Position numbers and translations under genes: made by a program. Below the pieces are notes generated by a model. The model was given only the letters and a program-made list of their open reading frames with translations. It was not told the DNA's origin and ran no database searches. Source: HGM04593 sp045636545 (GTDB lineage Bacteria; Bacteroidota; Bacteroidia; Bacteroidales; Bacteroidaceae). From it: a stretch of 43,495 nt of DNA. The stretch lies in the NCBI GenBank assembly GCA_045636545.1, contig JAZTXR010000109.1, positions 1-43,495 on the forward strand. Direction: 5' to 3'. Positions 14,611-24,200 of the stretch are shown in pieces (the first letter of the stretch is position 1; each line of letters begins with the position of its first letter).

Positions 14611-16203
14611 ATGGTACACGAATTTCAGATAAGGGTGCAGCCCTATGAGGCTGCCAACGAGCAGTCGCTCGCACGATATATAGCCCGCGAGAAGGGCATG
14701 GACGAGCGCACGATAAATGCAGTGCGTGTGTTGCGCCGCAGCATCGATGCACGCCAACGCACTATATATATAAACCTTACGGTAAGGGTGTTTGTGAACG
14801 AGATGCCCCCAGTGGATGAGTACATCCCGCGCGAGTATCCCAATGTCGAGGGCAAGCGCACGGTTATTGTTGTGGGTGCAGGTCCTGCAGGTCTTTTTGC
14901 AGCACTGAAGCTCATAGAGAACGGCCTTCGTCCCATTGTTGTGGAGCGCGGTAAGGATGTGCGCACACGCAAGGTTGACCTTGCAAACATATCGCGCACG
15001 CATACCGTGAATCCCGAGTCGAACTACTGCTTCGGTGAGGGTGGTGCTGGTGCATACTCCGACGGCAAACTTTATACCCGTAGCAAAAAGCGCGGCAGCA
15101 TTGAGGGGGTGCTCAACATCTTCTGCCAGCATGGAGCAAGCCCCACAATCCTTGCCGATGCACATCCGCACATAGGTACCGACAAGCTGCCGCGTGTGAT
15201 TGAGAACATACGTAACCGCATAATCGAGTGCGGTGGCGAGGTGCGTTTCGAGACCCGCATGGAGGAGATTCTTTTGAGCGGCGGCAAAGTGCGCGGAATA
15301 CGCACCAACAGCGGTGAGCTGCTTGCCGATGCCGTAATCCTTGCAACAGGACACTCGGCAAAGGATGTCTATCGCTGGCTCAACAGCAACAATATAGCTC
15401 TCGAGGCAAAGGGCTTTGCTGTGGGCGTGCGATTGGAACACCCATCGGAACTCATTGACCAGATACAGTATCACTCGCCAAAGGGTCGCGGCAAATATCT
15501 GCCTGCTGCCGAGTACAGCTTTACCACGCAGGTCGATGGCCGTGGTGTCTACAGCTTCTGTATGTGTCCTGGTGGTGTGGTAATACCATCGGCTTCAACT
15601 ACCGAGGAACTGCTTGTCAACGGCATGTCGCCGTCGCACCGTGGTGGCGCATGGAGCAATTCGGGAATGGTTGTGCAGATTAATCCCGAGGATGTACTGT
15701 TGCCCGAGATTCAGATTGACTGTGACGGCATTGACCCTGTGCCCGATGACTCGCCCTTGCGTGTGATGAACTTCCAGGAACGCCTTGAACGCCTCTGTTG
15801 GGTAATGGGTAACCGCAAGCAGACAGCGCCTGCACAGCGAATGACCGATTTCGTGCGCGGCAAACTCAGCTATGACCTGCCTCGCAGTTCATACGCTCCC
15901 GGTTTGATTTCTTCGCCCATGCACTTCTGGTTGCCCAAGTTCGTTTCGACCCGCCTGCAGCGAGGTTTTGAGCAGTTCGGGCGTATGTCGCGCGGCTTTC
16001 TCACAAGTGAGGCAACAATGATTGGCGTGGAGACACGCACGTCGTCGCCCGTGCGCATTGTGCGAGACAATGAGACACTGCAGCATGTTGCAGTTGAAGG
16101 CCTCTTCCCCTGTGGCGAGGGTGCCGGCTATGCCGGCGGCATTGTCTCGGCGGCAGTGGATGGCGAGAGGTGTGCTATGGCTGCGAAAGAGTATTTGTCG
16201 TAG
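14611..16203 (+). CDS. FAD-dependent oxidoreductase (COG2509 type)
   Basis: 530 residues. The N-terminal ~80 residues are the small alpha-beta cap typical of this family (EQSLARYIAREKG...VLRRSIDARQRTIYINL). A Rossmann FAD-binding site VVGAGPAGLFAALK (GAGPAG at 89-94) follows, with ERGKDVRTR, NYCFGEGGAGAYSDGKLYTR, a second nucleotide motif VILATGHSAKDVYRWL, and the C-terminal FAD site PCGEGAGYAGGIVSAAVDG. This set matches the conserved family annotated as NAD(P)/FAD-dependent oxidoreductase. Its substrate has not been established. The protein is full length and has no signal peptide, so it is cytoplasmic. A 91-nt repeat-containing gap separates it from radA; it may have its own promoter, though I found no clear match. 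Confidence 0.85.
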   Translation: MVHEFQIRVQPYEAANEQSLARYIAREKGMDERTINAVRVLRRSIDARQRTIYINLTVRVFVNEMPPVDEYIPREYPNVEGKRTVIVVGAGPAGLFAALKLIENGLRPIVVERGKDVRTRKVDLANISRTHTVNPESNYCFGEGGAGAYSDGKLYTRSKKRGSIEGVLNIFCQHGASPTILADAHPHIGTDKLPRVIENIRNRIIECGGEVRFETRMEEILLSGGKVRGIRTNSGELLADAVILATGHSAKDVYRWLNSNNIALEAKGFAVGVRLEHPSELIDQIQYHSPKGRGKYLPAAEYSFTTQVDGRGVYSFCMCPGGVVIPSASTTEELLVNGMSPSHRGGAWSNSGMVVQINPEDVLLPEIQIDCDGIDPVPDDSPLRVMNFQERLERLCWVMGNRKQTAPAQRMTDFVRGKLSYDLPRSSYAPGLISSPMHFWLPKFVSTRLQRGFEQFGRMSRGFLTSEATMIGVETRTSSPVRIVRDNETLQHVAVEGLFPCGEGAGYAGGIVSAAVDGERCAMAAKEYLS

Positions 16204-16315
16204 GGAAATGACTAAAAAGCGTATTGCTGCGTTATGCTTGCCCTAAAAATTCTCATTTACTCCAGTAAACTGCGGTTTTTAGGTCTTCGCAAGCCGGCTG
16301 CCTTTGGCGAGCCTT

Positions 16316-16390
16316 GGCTGCACTCATTGTAAAATGCTAAAGCAAACTTTGCATTTCACTCGTTTGCGCAAGCCTTGCACTCCATCTTTT
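16316..16390 (+). repeat. Third copy of the intergenic repeat
   Basis: GGCTGCACTCATTGTAAAATGC, then TTTGCATTTCACTCGTTTG, parallels the 11541-11600 copy. It has extra bases before CATCTTT, which breaks the promoter spacing. The bases before it (16206-16315) include the palindromic-looking TTTACTCCAGTAAA and AGCCGGCTG/GGCGAGCC. I see no gene there. Confidence 0.65.
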
Positions 16391-16408
16391 TATTCATTCC
16401 CTAGTTTT

Positions 16409-16455
16409 AATAATAATCGGGTGGCTGTGAGGCCACCCGATTATTATTGTTTTTG
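16409..16455. terminator. Terminator between convergent genes
   Basis: A perfect 17-bp stem (16409-16425 with 16432-16448) with a 6-nt loop has the GC-rich core CGGGTGGC. It is followed on the plus strand by GTTTTTG. It ends the FAD oxidoreductase gene and probably also serves the convergent membrane-protein gene that stops at 16467. Confidence 0.85.
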
Positions 16456-16466
16456 CTCTATTTCCC

Positions 16467-17069
16467 CTATGTCTGTTGCAGCTCTTCAATCTGTGCGAGG
16501 ATTTCATTGGCCCTGCGTATGACCTTCCTGTTGATGCGTGCTCCAACTATTCCACCGATTAAAATACCTACTCCGGCACCACAGTAGAAACCTATGGCTG
16601 TTGGGCTGTCAATGCCAAGAATCCCCACCATTTCGTGAATCATCCATCCTCCCCAAACAAGAATCATGGGTATGGCAATCTTGTACCACTCCTTGTAGTG
16701 AGTCCTCACTTTGTTCAGTTTTCGGGCCGTCTCTACCAGGTTGCCCTGCGAAAGGTCGCTCATCTTGCCAAGGCTGATTTTCTGTACTATGGTAAGCCCA
16801 AGGCATACTGCAAGCATTACCGCTGTGGCTATGACGAATGTAGACGAGCAACCCTGAATATAGAATGTCGTTGGAGCGAACACGACAGCAAATATCCCCG
16901 CAAATATTGTGCCGAGTACGGTTCGGTTGAGGTCGGATATCTTTGATTTCATGGAGTTGCGTATATGCATCTCGTTTACGATTGTCTGCTGCTCGAGTTT
17001 CTGCTTTAGAATTCCTATCTGGGCGCGCATCTGCTCAAGCTCATGTGATAATAATCTATTGTTTTCCAT
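16467..17069 (-). CDS. Membrane protein, putative partner of the adjacent ECF sigma factor
   Basis: 200 residues, no recognised family. The N-terminal ~45 residues are predicted cytoplasmic coiled coil (SHELEQMRAQIGILKQKLEQQ). Two hydrophobic pairs follow (about 50-68 and 78-95, then 130-146 and 160-178), giving about four membrane helices. The last pair is Gly-rich (GFYCGAGVGILIGGIVGARI), and a basic/charged C-terminal helix ends the protein. It starts 12 nt after the ECF sigma gene stop, so the two are co-transcribed. By position it could hold or sense for the sigma factor (a non-canonical anti-sigma), but it lacks the usual anti-sigma motifs. The role is inference only. Confidence 0.7.
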   Translation of the reverse strand: MENNRLLSHELEQMRAQIGILKQKLEQQTIVNEMHIRNSMKSKISDLNRTVLGTIFAGIFAVVFAPTTFYIQGCSSTFVIATAVMLAVCLGLTIVQKISLGKMSDLSQGNLVETARKLNKVRTHYKEWYKIAIPMILVWGGWMIHEMVGILGIDSPTAIGFYCGAGVGILIGGIVGARINRKVIRRANEILAQIEELQQT

Positions 17070-17081
17070 GATATGCTCGTT

Positions 17082-17564
17082 TTATTGGTTCGACATTTTC
17101 TTAAGCTGTTCTTTTATTCTGACAAGGCGGACAGAGACATTCTTGGCCGATATTCCTACTATGGTTCCAATCTCATCGTAGCTCATGTTTTCGAGCCAGA
17201 GAAGTATTATAGCCCTGTCAAAAAGCCCCAATTGGCTTATACGGCTCTGCAGTAACTGTATTTGCCTGATATCTTCGCCTGTGTCATCGAAAAAGTTGAT
17301 GTCCATCTGAAGAGGCACTGTCTCTCCTCTGCGCTTTTTCTTGCGCTCAGACGAGATGCAAGTGTTCAGACTGACACGGTATATCCATGTATTGTGACTA
17401 CTCTCCCCGCGAAACTTCTGAAAACCATTCCAAAGGTTGATGAGGATGTCCTGGAAAAGGTCGGCAACCTCCTCCTCATTTTTAGAGAACATATAGCAGA
17501 CGGTGTAGATGGTTCCTTTATGCTCCCTTACAATCTTCGCAAAATCTTGTTCCAATGATTCCAT
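17082..17564 (-). CDS. ECF-type RNA polymerase sigma factor
   Basis: 160 residues with both regions of a minimal ECF sigma. Sigma2 includes EVADLFQDILINLWNGFQKFRGESSHNTWIYRVSLNTC (about 33-70), the -10-binding and core-binding part. Sigma4 is an HTH (LLWLENMSYDEIGTIVGISAKNVSVRLVRIKEQL, about 120-154). The linker has a basic patch RKKKRRGE. In Bacteroidetes such factors often control surface or stress functions. Its only obvious partner is the membrane protein 12 nt downstream; no FecR-type anti-sigma and no SusCD genes are next to it. The upstream gap (17565-17630) is AT-rich. Confidence 0.92.
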   Translation of the reverse strand: MESLEQDFAKIVREHKGTIYTVCYMFSKNEEEVADLFQDILINLWNGFQKFRGESSHNTWIYRVSLNTCISSERKKKRRGETVPLQMDINFFDDTGEDIRQIQLLQSRISQLGLFDRAIILLWLENMSYDEIGTIVGISAKNVSVRLVRIKEQLKKMSNQ

Positions 17565-17630
17565 TATCTTTACTGTTTTGCCAATTAGACGCTGAAGTTG
17601 TTGATTTACTACATTTCTGAAAACATTTTT

Positions 17631-17673
17631 TACAAAAAAGACAGGCCCTTTCGATACATGTCGAAAGGGCCTC
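17631..17673 (-). terminator. Rho-independent terminator of manA
   Basis: A 12-bp stem, AGGCCCTTTCGA (17644-17655) with 17662-17673, has a 6-nt loop. On the minus strand it is followed by GTCTTTTTTGT. It lies about 20 nt past the manA stop. Confidence 0.9.
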
Positions 17674-17692
17674 TTCTGTCATACAATATTTT

Positions 17693-18661
17693 TTACTCTT
17701 CTATCCAGCTTCCAAGCAGTTCCATCTCCCCCTCGGGGCAAATTTTGAGGCCGGTTGTCGATGCCGGTACAAGGATGCTCTCGCCCTGGTGGATGTTTAT
17801 TGTCTGTCCATCGTTGTCGGTGATTGTTCCCTTGCCTGCGGTGCAGATGAGAATCACGAACGAGTCGAGCCCGGCAAGCGGTATCTCATACTCCTTTGTA
17901 AGACGGTAGATGTCGGTCGTGAAGTAACGGCACGATACAAGCTGTGTGGCCTTGTCGGGCTGGGCATCATAGTAGGTGCGGTAGTCGGGCAGTACGGTGT
18001 AGTCGATAGCCCCCTTGCTCATCTCGGTGTGCAACTCGCGCGGGTTGCCGTTGTCGTCGCAACGGTTGAAATCATATATGCGGTAGGTTATGTTCGATGT
18101 CTGCTGAATCTCGGCAATGAATGCACCGGCGCCAATGGAGTGGATGCGGCCTGCGGGGAGGAAGAATACATCGCCCTTGTGTATGTCATACTCCTGCAAA
18201 AGGTCGGTGATTGTGTTGTCGGCAATGCTCTGCTCATACTCCTCTGGGGTAACCTGCTTTGCAAAGCCCGAACGCAGGCGTGAACCGGGGTCGGCATCAA
18301 CAACATACCACATCTCGGTCTTTCCCTTTGACTGGTGGCGCTCCCAAGCGAGTTTGTCATTAGGGTGAACCTGGATTGAGAGGTCCTGACGTGCATCAAT
18401 GAACTTGATGAGCAGTGGGAACTCCTTGCCAAAGCGCTCGTAGTTGCTCTTTCCAAGCAGGGCTGCCTTGTCGCGTGCAATAAGCTCGGGCAGCTTCATA
18501 CCCGCATCAATGCCCTCGGCAACAACCGACTCGTTCTCCTTCACGCCCGAAATCTCCCAGCTCTCGCCAACCTGTCTCTTGCTTGATTCTACCTCCTTAT
18601 AAGGGATAATCTTGTCTCCACCCCAAAGCATTGACTTCAATATTGGTTTGAATTTGTACAT
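17693..18661 (-). CDS. manA: Mannose-6-phosphate isomerase, class I
   Basis: A 322-residue cupin-type zinc enzyme interconverting mannose 6-phosphate and fructose 6-phosphate in the cytoplasm. The zinc ligands are visible: Q97 and H99 in LSIQVHPND, E116 in KTEMWYV, and H174 in LPAGRIHSIGAG. MLWGGDKI and GESWEISG near the N-terminus are characteristic of the short Firmicutes/Bacteroidetes class I form. Family length is about 320, so the gene is complete. It feeds mannose use and GDP-mannose synthesis for glycans. It stands alone between the ECF pair and the divergent barrel gene, and ends at a strong terminator. Confidence 0.95.
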   Translation of the reverse strand: MYKFKPILKSMLWGGDKIIPYKEVESSKRQVGESWEISGVKENESVVAEGIDAGMKLPELIARDKAALLGKSNYERFGKEFPLLIKFIDARQDLSIQVHPNDKLAWERHQSKGKTEMWYVVDADPGSRLRSGFAKQVTPEEYEQSIADNTITDLLQEYDIHKGDVFFLPAGRIHSIGAGAFIAEIQQTSNITYRIYDFNRCDDNGNPRELHTEMSKGAIDYTVLPDYRTYYDAQPDKATQLVSCRYFTTDIYRLTKEYEIPLAGLDSFVILICTAGKGTITDNDGQTINIHQGESILVPASTTGLKICPEGEMELLGSWIEE

Positions 18662-18758
18662 ATTGTGTTTGTTTAATGGTTTACATAATTCATTGTTGCA
18701 AGTTATGTATTTTTTCGTAATTGCAATATTGTATATTATGTTAAAGAAAGTTAAAAAT

Positions 18759-18767
18759 GGGGGGGGG
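18759..18767 (+). repeat. G9 homopolymer upstream of the barrel gene promoter
   Basis: Nine consecutive G lie 9 nt upstream of the proposed -33 TTG of the following outer-membrane gene, in otherwise AT-rich DNA. Such tracts can change length by slipped-strand mispairing. Confidence 0.9.
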
Positions 18768-18776
18768 TAAAAAGTG

Positions 18777-18808
18777 TTGCGCTGTTTGGATTTTTTTATT
18801 TATCTTCG
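18777..18808 (+). promoter_or_regulatory. Candidate promoter of the outer-membrane barrel gene
   Basis: TTG 18777-18779, a 21-nt spacer and TATCTTCG 18801-18808 (7 of 8 to TAnnTTTG). It is 20 nt before the ATG at 18829. Confidence 0.55.
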
Positions 18809-18828
18809 CAACCAAAATAAATTATTCT

Positions 18829-21108
18829 ATGATTAAAAGGATATTCTTGTCGGTTGCTTTTTTCTTCCTTGCCTTGAATATGGTTCAGGCACAGGGAATC
18901 CGCGGTCATATAATCAACAGGCACTCTGAACCGATTGAGGGTGCAAACGTAGTGCTTCAAAGTATCGATTCTGTTTTTGTGGATGTTGCGTTGACCGACA
19001 GCGCCGGTCTCTTCTCATTCGGGCATAATATGGAGAAGTATCGTCTTGTTGTTAACCATATGGCATATCATTCGTGCGAGAAAGAGTGTAATACCTCCGA
19101 TGTCGGTGACATTATTCTTGAACCTCAGGACAATTTGCTTGAGGAACTTGATGTGGTTGCAGAGCGGCCTTTGGTTAAGGTGAAGAATGGTGCATTGGCC
19201 TATGACCTTGAACAACTGACACGTGACAAGGTGGTGAACAATACCTATGAGGCGCTGACAAAATTGCCGGGTGTGAGCGAAAAAGATGGTAACCTTACTC
19301 TTGTGGGTGCAAACTCCCTGGCTGTTATAATAAACGGCAAGCCATCGACAATGAGTGCCGAGCAGGTAGCATCGCTGCTTAAAAGCACACCTTTAGGTCG
19401 CGTTGAAAAAGTTGAGGTCATGTACAGCGCGCCGCCTCATTATCATGTGCGTGGTGCCGCTCTCAACATTGTCCTCAAGAAGGATACCCGATACTCCCTG
19501 CAGGGTGAACTGGGCGGTGACTACATTAACCGTTTCAATGACAATGGCGGCGTGCACGCCTTTCTGCGTGCTGCAACCCCAAGGTTCGCGTTCGATGCAA
19601 TGTACAACATCTCGCGCCTGTCCGAGGTGCAGGACCTTGATATGATATCACTGCACACTCTTGGTGGCGTGCAGCACCGCATAGAACAGCTACAGGAGAT
19701 ACGCGGCGCCCTGTGGAAACACAGTGCAAGGGCAGCGTTTGAATATAATTTCAACGAAAAGAACAGCGTAAGTTTTGCTTATAACTACCAGACAAAGAGC
19801 GATGCAGAGAGCAGTTCTACATCGGTTGGAAACTACCAGAATTCCAAGCAGAAGAAGGTGGTTGACAGCGACAATATGCATAACTTTTCTTTGCAGGCAC
19901 AAACCGGAGTCGGACTTTCGCTTGGAGTCGATTACACTATGTACAGGAGCCACAGCACGCAGCAGATGAATGTTACTTTCCTCAGCGACAGCCTGCAGCT
20001 CCTTATGTTGCAGAACGCCGGGCAGGATATACGCTCACTGCATGCATACGCCGACCAGAAACACTCGTTTGCCGGTGGCTGGACGCTTGGCTATGGTGCA
20101 TCGTATCGCAACAGCGAGAGCAACGATTACCAAATGTTTGATGCTTCCAGCACCTTGGCCGTAACAAACGTTGAGTCGGCCCTGTCCGAGCACACAGCCG
20201 AGGCATACGCCTCGTTCGGGCATCAATCGCCGCTCGGGCTTTCGTTCTCATTGTCGGCTACGGCAGAGTATTACAGGGTCAATAATCGTGAGCGCTGGAC
20301 TCTATACCCACAGGCATCGCTCACATATATGCGCAACCCTGACCACATTTTCCAGTCCACTTTCAATGTGGACAAGCAGTACCCCTCGTATTGGCAGATG
20401 CAGTCAGCTGTTAGTTACATTGACGGTTACTCCGAGCTCCACAACTCGCCGGGGCTTGAGCCGTCAAAGACATACATGCTCAATGCTAACTACATATTCA
20501 AACAGAAATATGTTTTCGGTCTCTTCTGTAGCTACATCCACAAATTCTTTGCGCAGGCAATGTACCAGTCGACCGACCATCTTGCCCTCATTTACCAGAC
20601 CCACAACTGGGACTACTTTTCGCAAACTGGTCTCATGGCTGTGTTGCCATACGCTCCTGTAAAGTGGTTCAACACACGCGCTACATTGGTGGGCTTTTAT
20701 ATGGCACAGCGCTGCGACAACTTCTTCGACATTGGTTTTGAGGATAGGAAATTTGCTGCCAGTGCATCGCTCAACAACAGCTTCAGGGTGAACAATGACC
20801 TTGTCTTTGAACTAAACGCTTGGGTACAGTCGCCAATAACGCAGGGAACCTTTTCGGTAAAGACAATGTGGAGCCTTTCGGCCGGGGCAAAGTGGAACTT
20901 TGCGGGCGGCAAGGGAACATTGAGCTGTTTCTATAATGATATCTTCAACTCTACCATTGGCGAAATGGGTATGGACTACAAGGGACAGTATCTTGTACAC
21001 AAGAACAATATGTACACGCGTAACTTCACCCTTTCGCTTGTGTACCGTTTCGGCGGCTACAAGAAGAGGGAAGCAAAGGAGGTGGATACCTCGCGCTTCG
21101 GACATTAA
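18829..21108 (+). CDS. TonB-receptor-like outer-membrane beta-barrel protein (OMP_b-brl_3 type)
   Basis: 759 residues. A signal peptide ends at MVQAQ. A carboxypeptidase-regulatory-like beta domain follows (GIRGHIINRHSEPIEGANVV, about 22-105). Next is a plug-like region (LEELDVVAERPLVKVKNGALAYDL ... LTKLPGVSEKDGNLTLVGANSLAVIINGKP) and a long C-terminal barrel of alternating strands ending in FTLSLVYRFGGYKK plus a short basic tail. This is the architecture of the outer membrane beta-barrel family related to TonB-dependent receptors. There is no obvious TonB box and no SusD partner, so cargo is unknown. An upstream in-frame ATG (18757) lies beside the G9 tract and before the promoter; MIKRIFLSV at 18829 is a proper signal-peptide start. 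It ends at a shared terminator. Confidence 0.88.
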   Translation: MIKRIFLSVAFFFLALNMVQAQGIRGHIINRHSEPIEGANVVLQSIDSVFVDVALTDSAGLFSFGHNMEKYRLVVNHMAYHSCEKECNTSDVGDIILEPQDNLLEELDVVAERPLVKVKNGALAYDLEQLTRDKVVNNTYEALTKLPGVSEKDGNLTLVGANSLAVIINGKPSTMSAEQVASLLKSTPLGRVEKVEVMYSAPPHYHVRGAALNIVLKKDTRYSLQGELGGDYINRFNDNGGVHAFLRAATPRFAFDAMYNISRLSEVQDLDMISLHTLGGVQHRIEQLQEIRGALWKHSARAAFEYNFNEKNSVSFAYNYQTKSDAESSSTSVGNYQNSKQKKVVDSDNMHNFSLQAQTGVGLSLGVDYTMYRSHSTQQMNVTFLSDSLQLLMLQNAGQDIRSLHAYADQKHSFAGGWTLGYGASYRNSESNDYQMFDASSTLAVTNVESALSEHTAEAYASFGHQSPLGLSFSLSATAEYYRVNNRERWTLYPQASLTYMRNPDHIFQSTFNVDKQYPSYWQMQSAVSYIDGYSELHNSPGLEPSKTYMLNANYIFKQKYVFGLFCSYIHKFFAQAMYQSTDHLALIYQTHNWDYFSQTGLMAVLPYAPVKWFNTRATLVGFYMAQRCDNFFDIGFEDRKFAASASLNNSFRVNNDLVFELNAWVQSPITQGTFSVKTMWSLSAGAKWNFAGGKGTLSCFYNDIFNSTIGEMGMDYKGQYLVHKNNMYTRNFTLSLVYRFGGYKKREAKEVDTSRFGH

Positions 21109-21154
21109 GGAGCTGTTTAATCAGCTTCTAAAAGGTATGAAAATGGTTTTATGA

Positions 21155-21205
21155 AATAAATTGTGTGGTGGCCCGACCGGGCCACCACACAATTTATTAT
21201 AGTTT
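21155..21205. terminator. Bidirectional terminator, 21-bp perfect stem
   Basis: 21155-21175 pairs perfectly with 21178-21198 (GC-rich core GGTGGCCCG). The plus side continues ATAGTTTTTATTTC. It separates the barrel gene from the convergent protease gene, whose stop is at 21214. Confidence 0.88.
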
Positions 21206-21213
21206 TTATTTCT

Positions 21214-24200
21214 TTACTTTGCAAGGAACTTCTTTCCGTTCTTTATATAGATGTGTCCTTTCTGTGGCTGCAGAACCTTGCGACCCTGCAGGTCGTAGAT
21301 TGCATTGTCCTGCTCACGTCCAGCGGTTTCAATGACCGGCTCTATGGCTGTGAGGCCGTCAGCCTCGATATACTCGATGTTCTCGCGTTGCAGCGTGAAA
21401 CTCTCTATGGTCATGCAAATCTTGTCGTTCATGTTCACGAGCAGACCAAGTGAAACCTCTGTCTCCTCTTCAAGAACAAACTCAACCTTGTTTGACATAG
21501 CAGAGCCCTTTGCGGCCATTTTTGTGTACGCAAGTGCGTTGGCAATGTTTGCCACGCCCGGGATGTTGTCTGCATCGTCTACGACAACATAGCTGTCGCC
21601 GCACTGTCCTTCCCATGTAGAGTGGTAATTGGCAGTGAAGGTATATGCACCCTTCGGCAGGGTGACAGTCTGGTATACCTTGTGGTCGCTCAAGGTGCTG
21701 AATCCGTCCCAAATGGTGGTGAATGTCATGCAGTAGTTCTTCTGTGCATCCACGTGTGCGCCGGTTATTGTATTACCCTGTGTGACAGCATTCTCAATGG
21801 TCCAATCCTTCAGTTCATAGAAGCGGTTTCTGGCCGAGGTGTTGACCTGTTTGCTTGCGTTGTAGCTGAACGAAGCGCGGTAGTTGGTGAGGTAGTCGGA
21901 TGTCACATCACCGTTCTTGCCGCCGTCTTCGTTGTTGAGACAGAACACACCTCTTGACAATCCCCATGCATCGCCGTCGGGGCCGAAGCCGCTGCGCACA
22001 CCGTCAAATCCGTTGCCGCTGCGGTCAATGACGCTGCCACCGCTCTGGTTGAAGTCATAGTAGAGCAGCAGGCCATCAATTGATGTCGGGTTCTCCAACG
22101 GTGCGTTGCACACAGCCATCATGTCATCATACTTCACGCTCTTTGTCCATACGCGCAACTCGTCAATTTGTCCGTTCATCCTTGCGTTGTCCTTGCCAAT
22201 AGAGAAACTGTTCAATGATGGAACGTGTGCGTTCAGTGACACATAGCTGGTAGAGTAGTACTCGCCGTCGCGGTAGAAGTCGACATAACCGTCGGCAACG
22301 ATTACGCCATAGTGGTGCCACTCGTTAAGGATGACAAAGTTGCTTGTGCTGCTCTTGCCTGTATAACCGTTAGCCGAGACATGCATTCTGCCGTCCTTGT
22401 CGGTCTTGATGAGGAATGTCGATTCGCTTTCACCTATTCCCAAGCAGTTGCTTTCGAACTCCTCGGCGCGCATCCACCACTCGACGGTGAAAGCATCGCA
22501 TCTTGATGTTGTGACAGGTGCACTCACTTTGGCATTCTCGCGGCCGCTGAAGTTGAGGCCGTTCTTGCTGTCTGCGTTGCACACAATGAGTGCACGCTCC
22601 CTTGTTGTGCTGCTTGTGCCCACAAGGTTGTTTACCTTGAGTGTCACATCATACACGCCGCTAATCTCCGGCGTGAAGCTGCTGTGCTGTCCGTTGATGA
22701 TGTATCTCTTCTTTGTGTTCTCAATGGTCCATTGCCAGCCGTCGGGGTGGTATTGTGAAACATCGGTGAGGTATGTCGTCTCGCCCTTCATTATTATGGC
22801 CGGGCTTATCTCGAATGCTGCGGTCGGTGCCGAACTGAGCACCTCTATGTCGATGCTTGATGTGGAGCTCTTTGCTCCCGAAGCCGATGTCACCTTCAGT
22901 GTCACCGTGTGTGTGCCGGCCTCGGCATACACTGTGTTCACGCGCAGTCCCTGTGTCTTTTCTGTCTCGGCGCCCGGTGTGCTCCACTCGTATATGTTGC
23001 CCAATTGTGGGTTTTCAACAATGAACATCACCTTCTCGCCAAGGATTACGGGTGTCTTGCTAACCTTGAAAGTGGCATCGGGGGTTGCCTCCTCGGTGAC
23101 GGTGAGTGTGGCTGTAGATGTCACTGTGTTGCCGTTTGCATCCATTGCAGTCAATGTAACACTCTTTGCACCTGCTGAGGTGAATGTAGCCATAGGCTCG
23201 GCAATAGCCACATTGTTGAGCCCGGCATCGGGAATGTTCCATACAAGTTTTGTTGCCGCATCGCTGTATGTGGCCGACAACTTTACGGGAATGCCGGCAT
23301 ATATAGTCTCTGTGACAGGGTCGATACTTGCTGTGAGGGTGGCCGATGTCTTGCCCAGATTCTTGCTGCTTGTTTCAACGGTGTAGTTGTTGTTGTGGAT
23401 TGCTGCATGGTTGCCGCTTGTGTATTCGCGCAGCATTGCTGTGCCGTTCTCTGTTATGACATCGCCCTTGTAGTATGCGACAAGACCATCGGGGAGCATG
23501 CTGCCTGCGAACTGTGCGTTCATGCTGTTCTTTATCTCAGTGGCAGTGCGTACCTTGTTCCAAACGCGTATTTCGTCATAACTTGCATCCTGTGCATTGC
23601 CATCGCCGTTTGAACTGAAGACAAAATCACCCCAACCGCCAACGCCGCTGTATGATGTTGACGAGAATGATTTCTTGCGGACACCATTTACATACACAAT
23701 CATCGATTTGTTTTTGACTACAAATGCAATGTGTGTCCAGGTTCCGACCTTCAATGTCCCATAGTCGGTGCTGGTGCGGTTATTTGTGTCCCAACCTATG
23801 GTGAATGAACCGTCGGCATTGGCGTGCATCATGAACTTGCCCCACCCCGGGCCTGCACTCTGGTTCCAGTTGACAAGTGAGTTTGGCTTGATGTAGAACT
23901 CCATTGTCATCTCGTTGAATTTCTGGTCAAAGACGTTGGGGATGGTGAAGCCCGATTTCCTCAGGTTGATGGCTTTGTTCACGTCATCTTCGGCAACAGG
24001 TGCCTGCACGGTTACCTTCTGCGATTCGTTGCCGTCCTCGTAGATGGCCGAAACGCTGAATGTTCCCTCGATGTCAATATTGCTTGGGATGGTGTAGGCC
24101 AGTGCTGTGCCATCCATTTCGGCTATCTGTCCGTTGTTGTGATATATCCTGTACTTTGAGATACTGTATCTCGAATGTATCGGTTTTGCCCATGACAATT

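Noticed and set aside
14602..15474. 290-codon minus-strand open frame over the FAD oxidoreductase
   Set aside because: Covers the FAD-binding site and conserved motifs of the real gene; its translation is Cys/His-rich and matches nothing.
22397..23386. 329-codon plus-strand open frame within the PKD/LamG protease
   Set aside because: Low-complexity Ser/Val/Ala translation with no family features, fully opposite to well-formed PKD and LamG domains.
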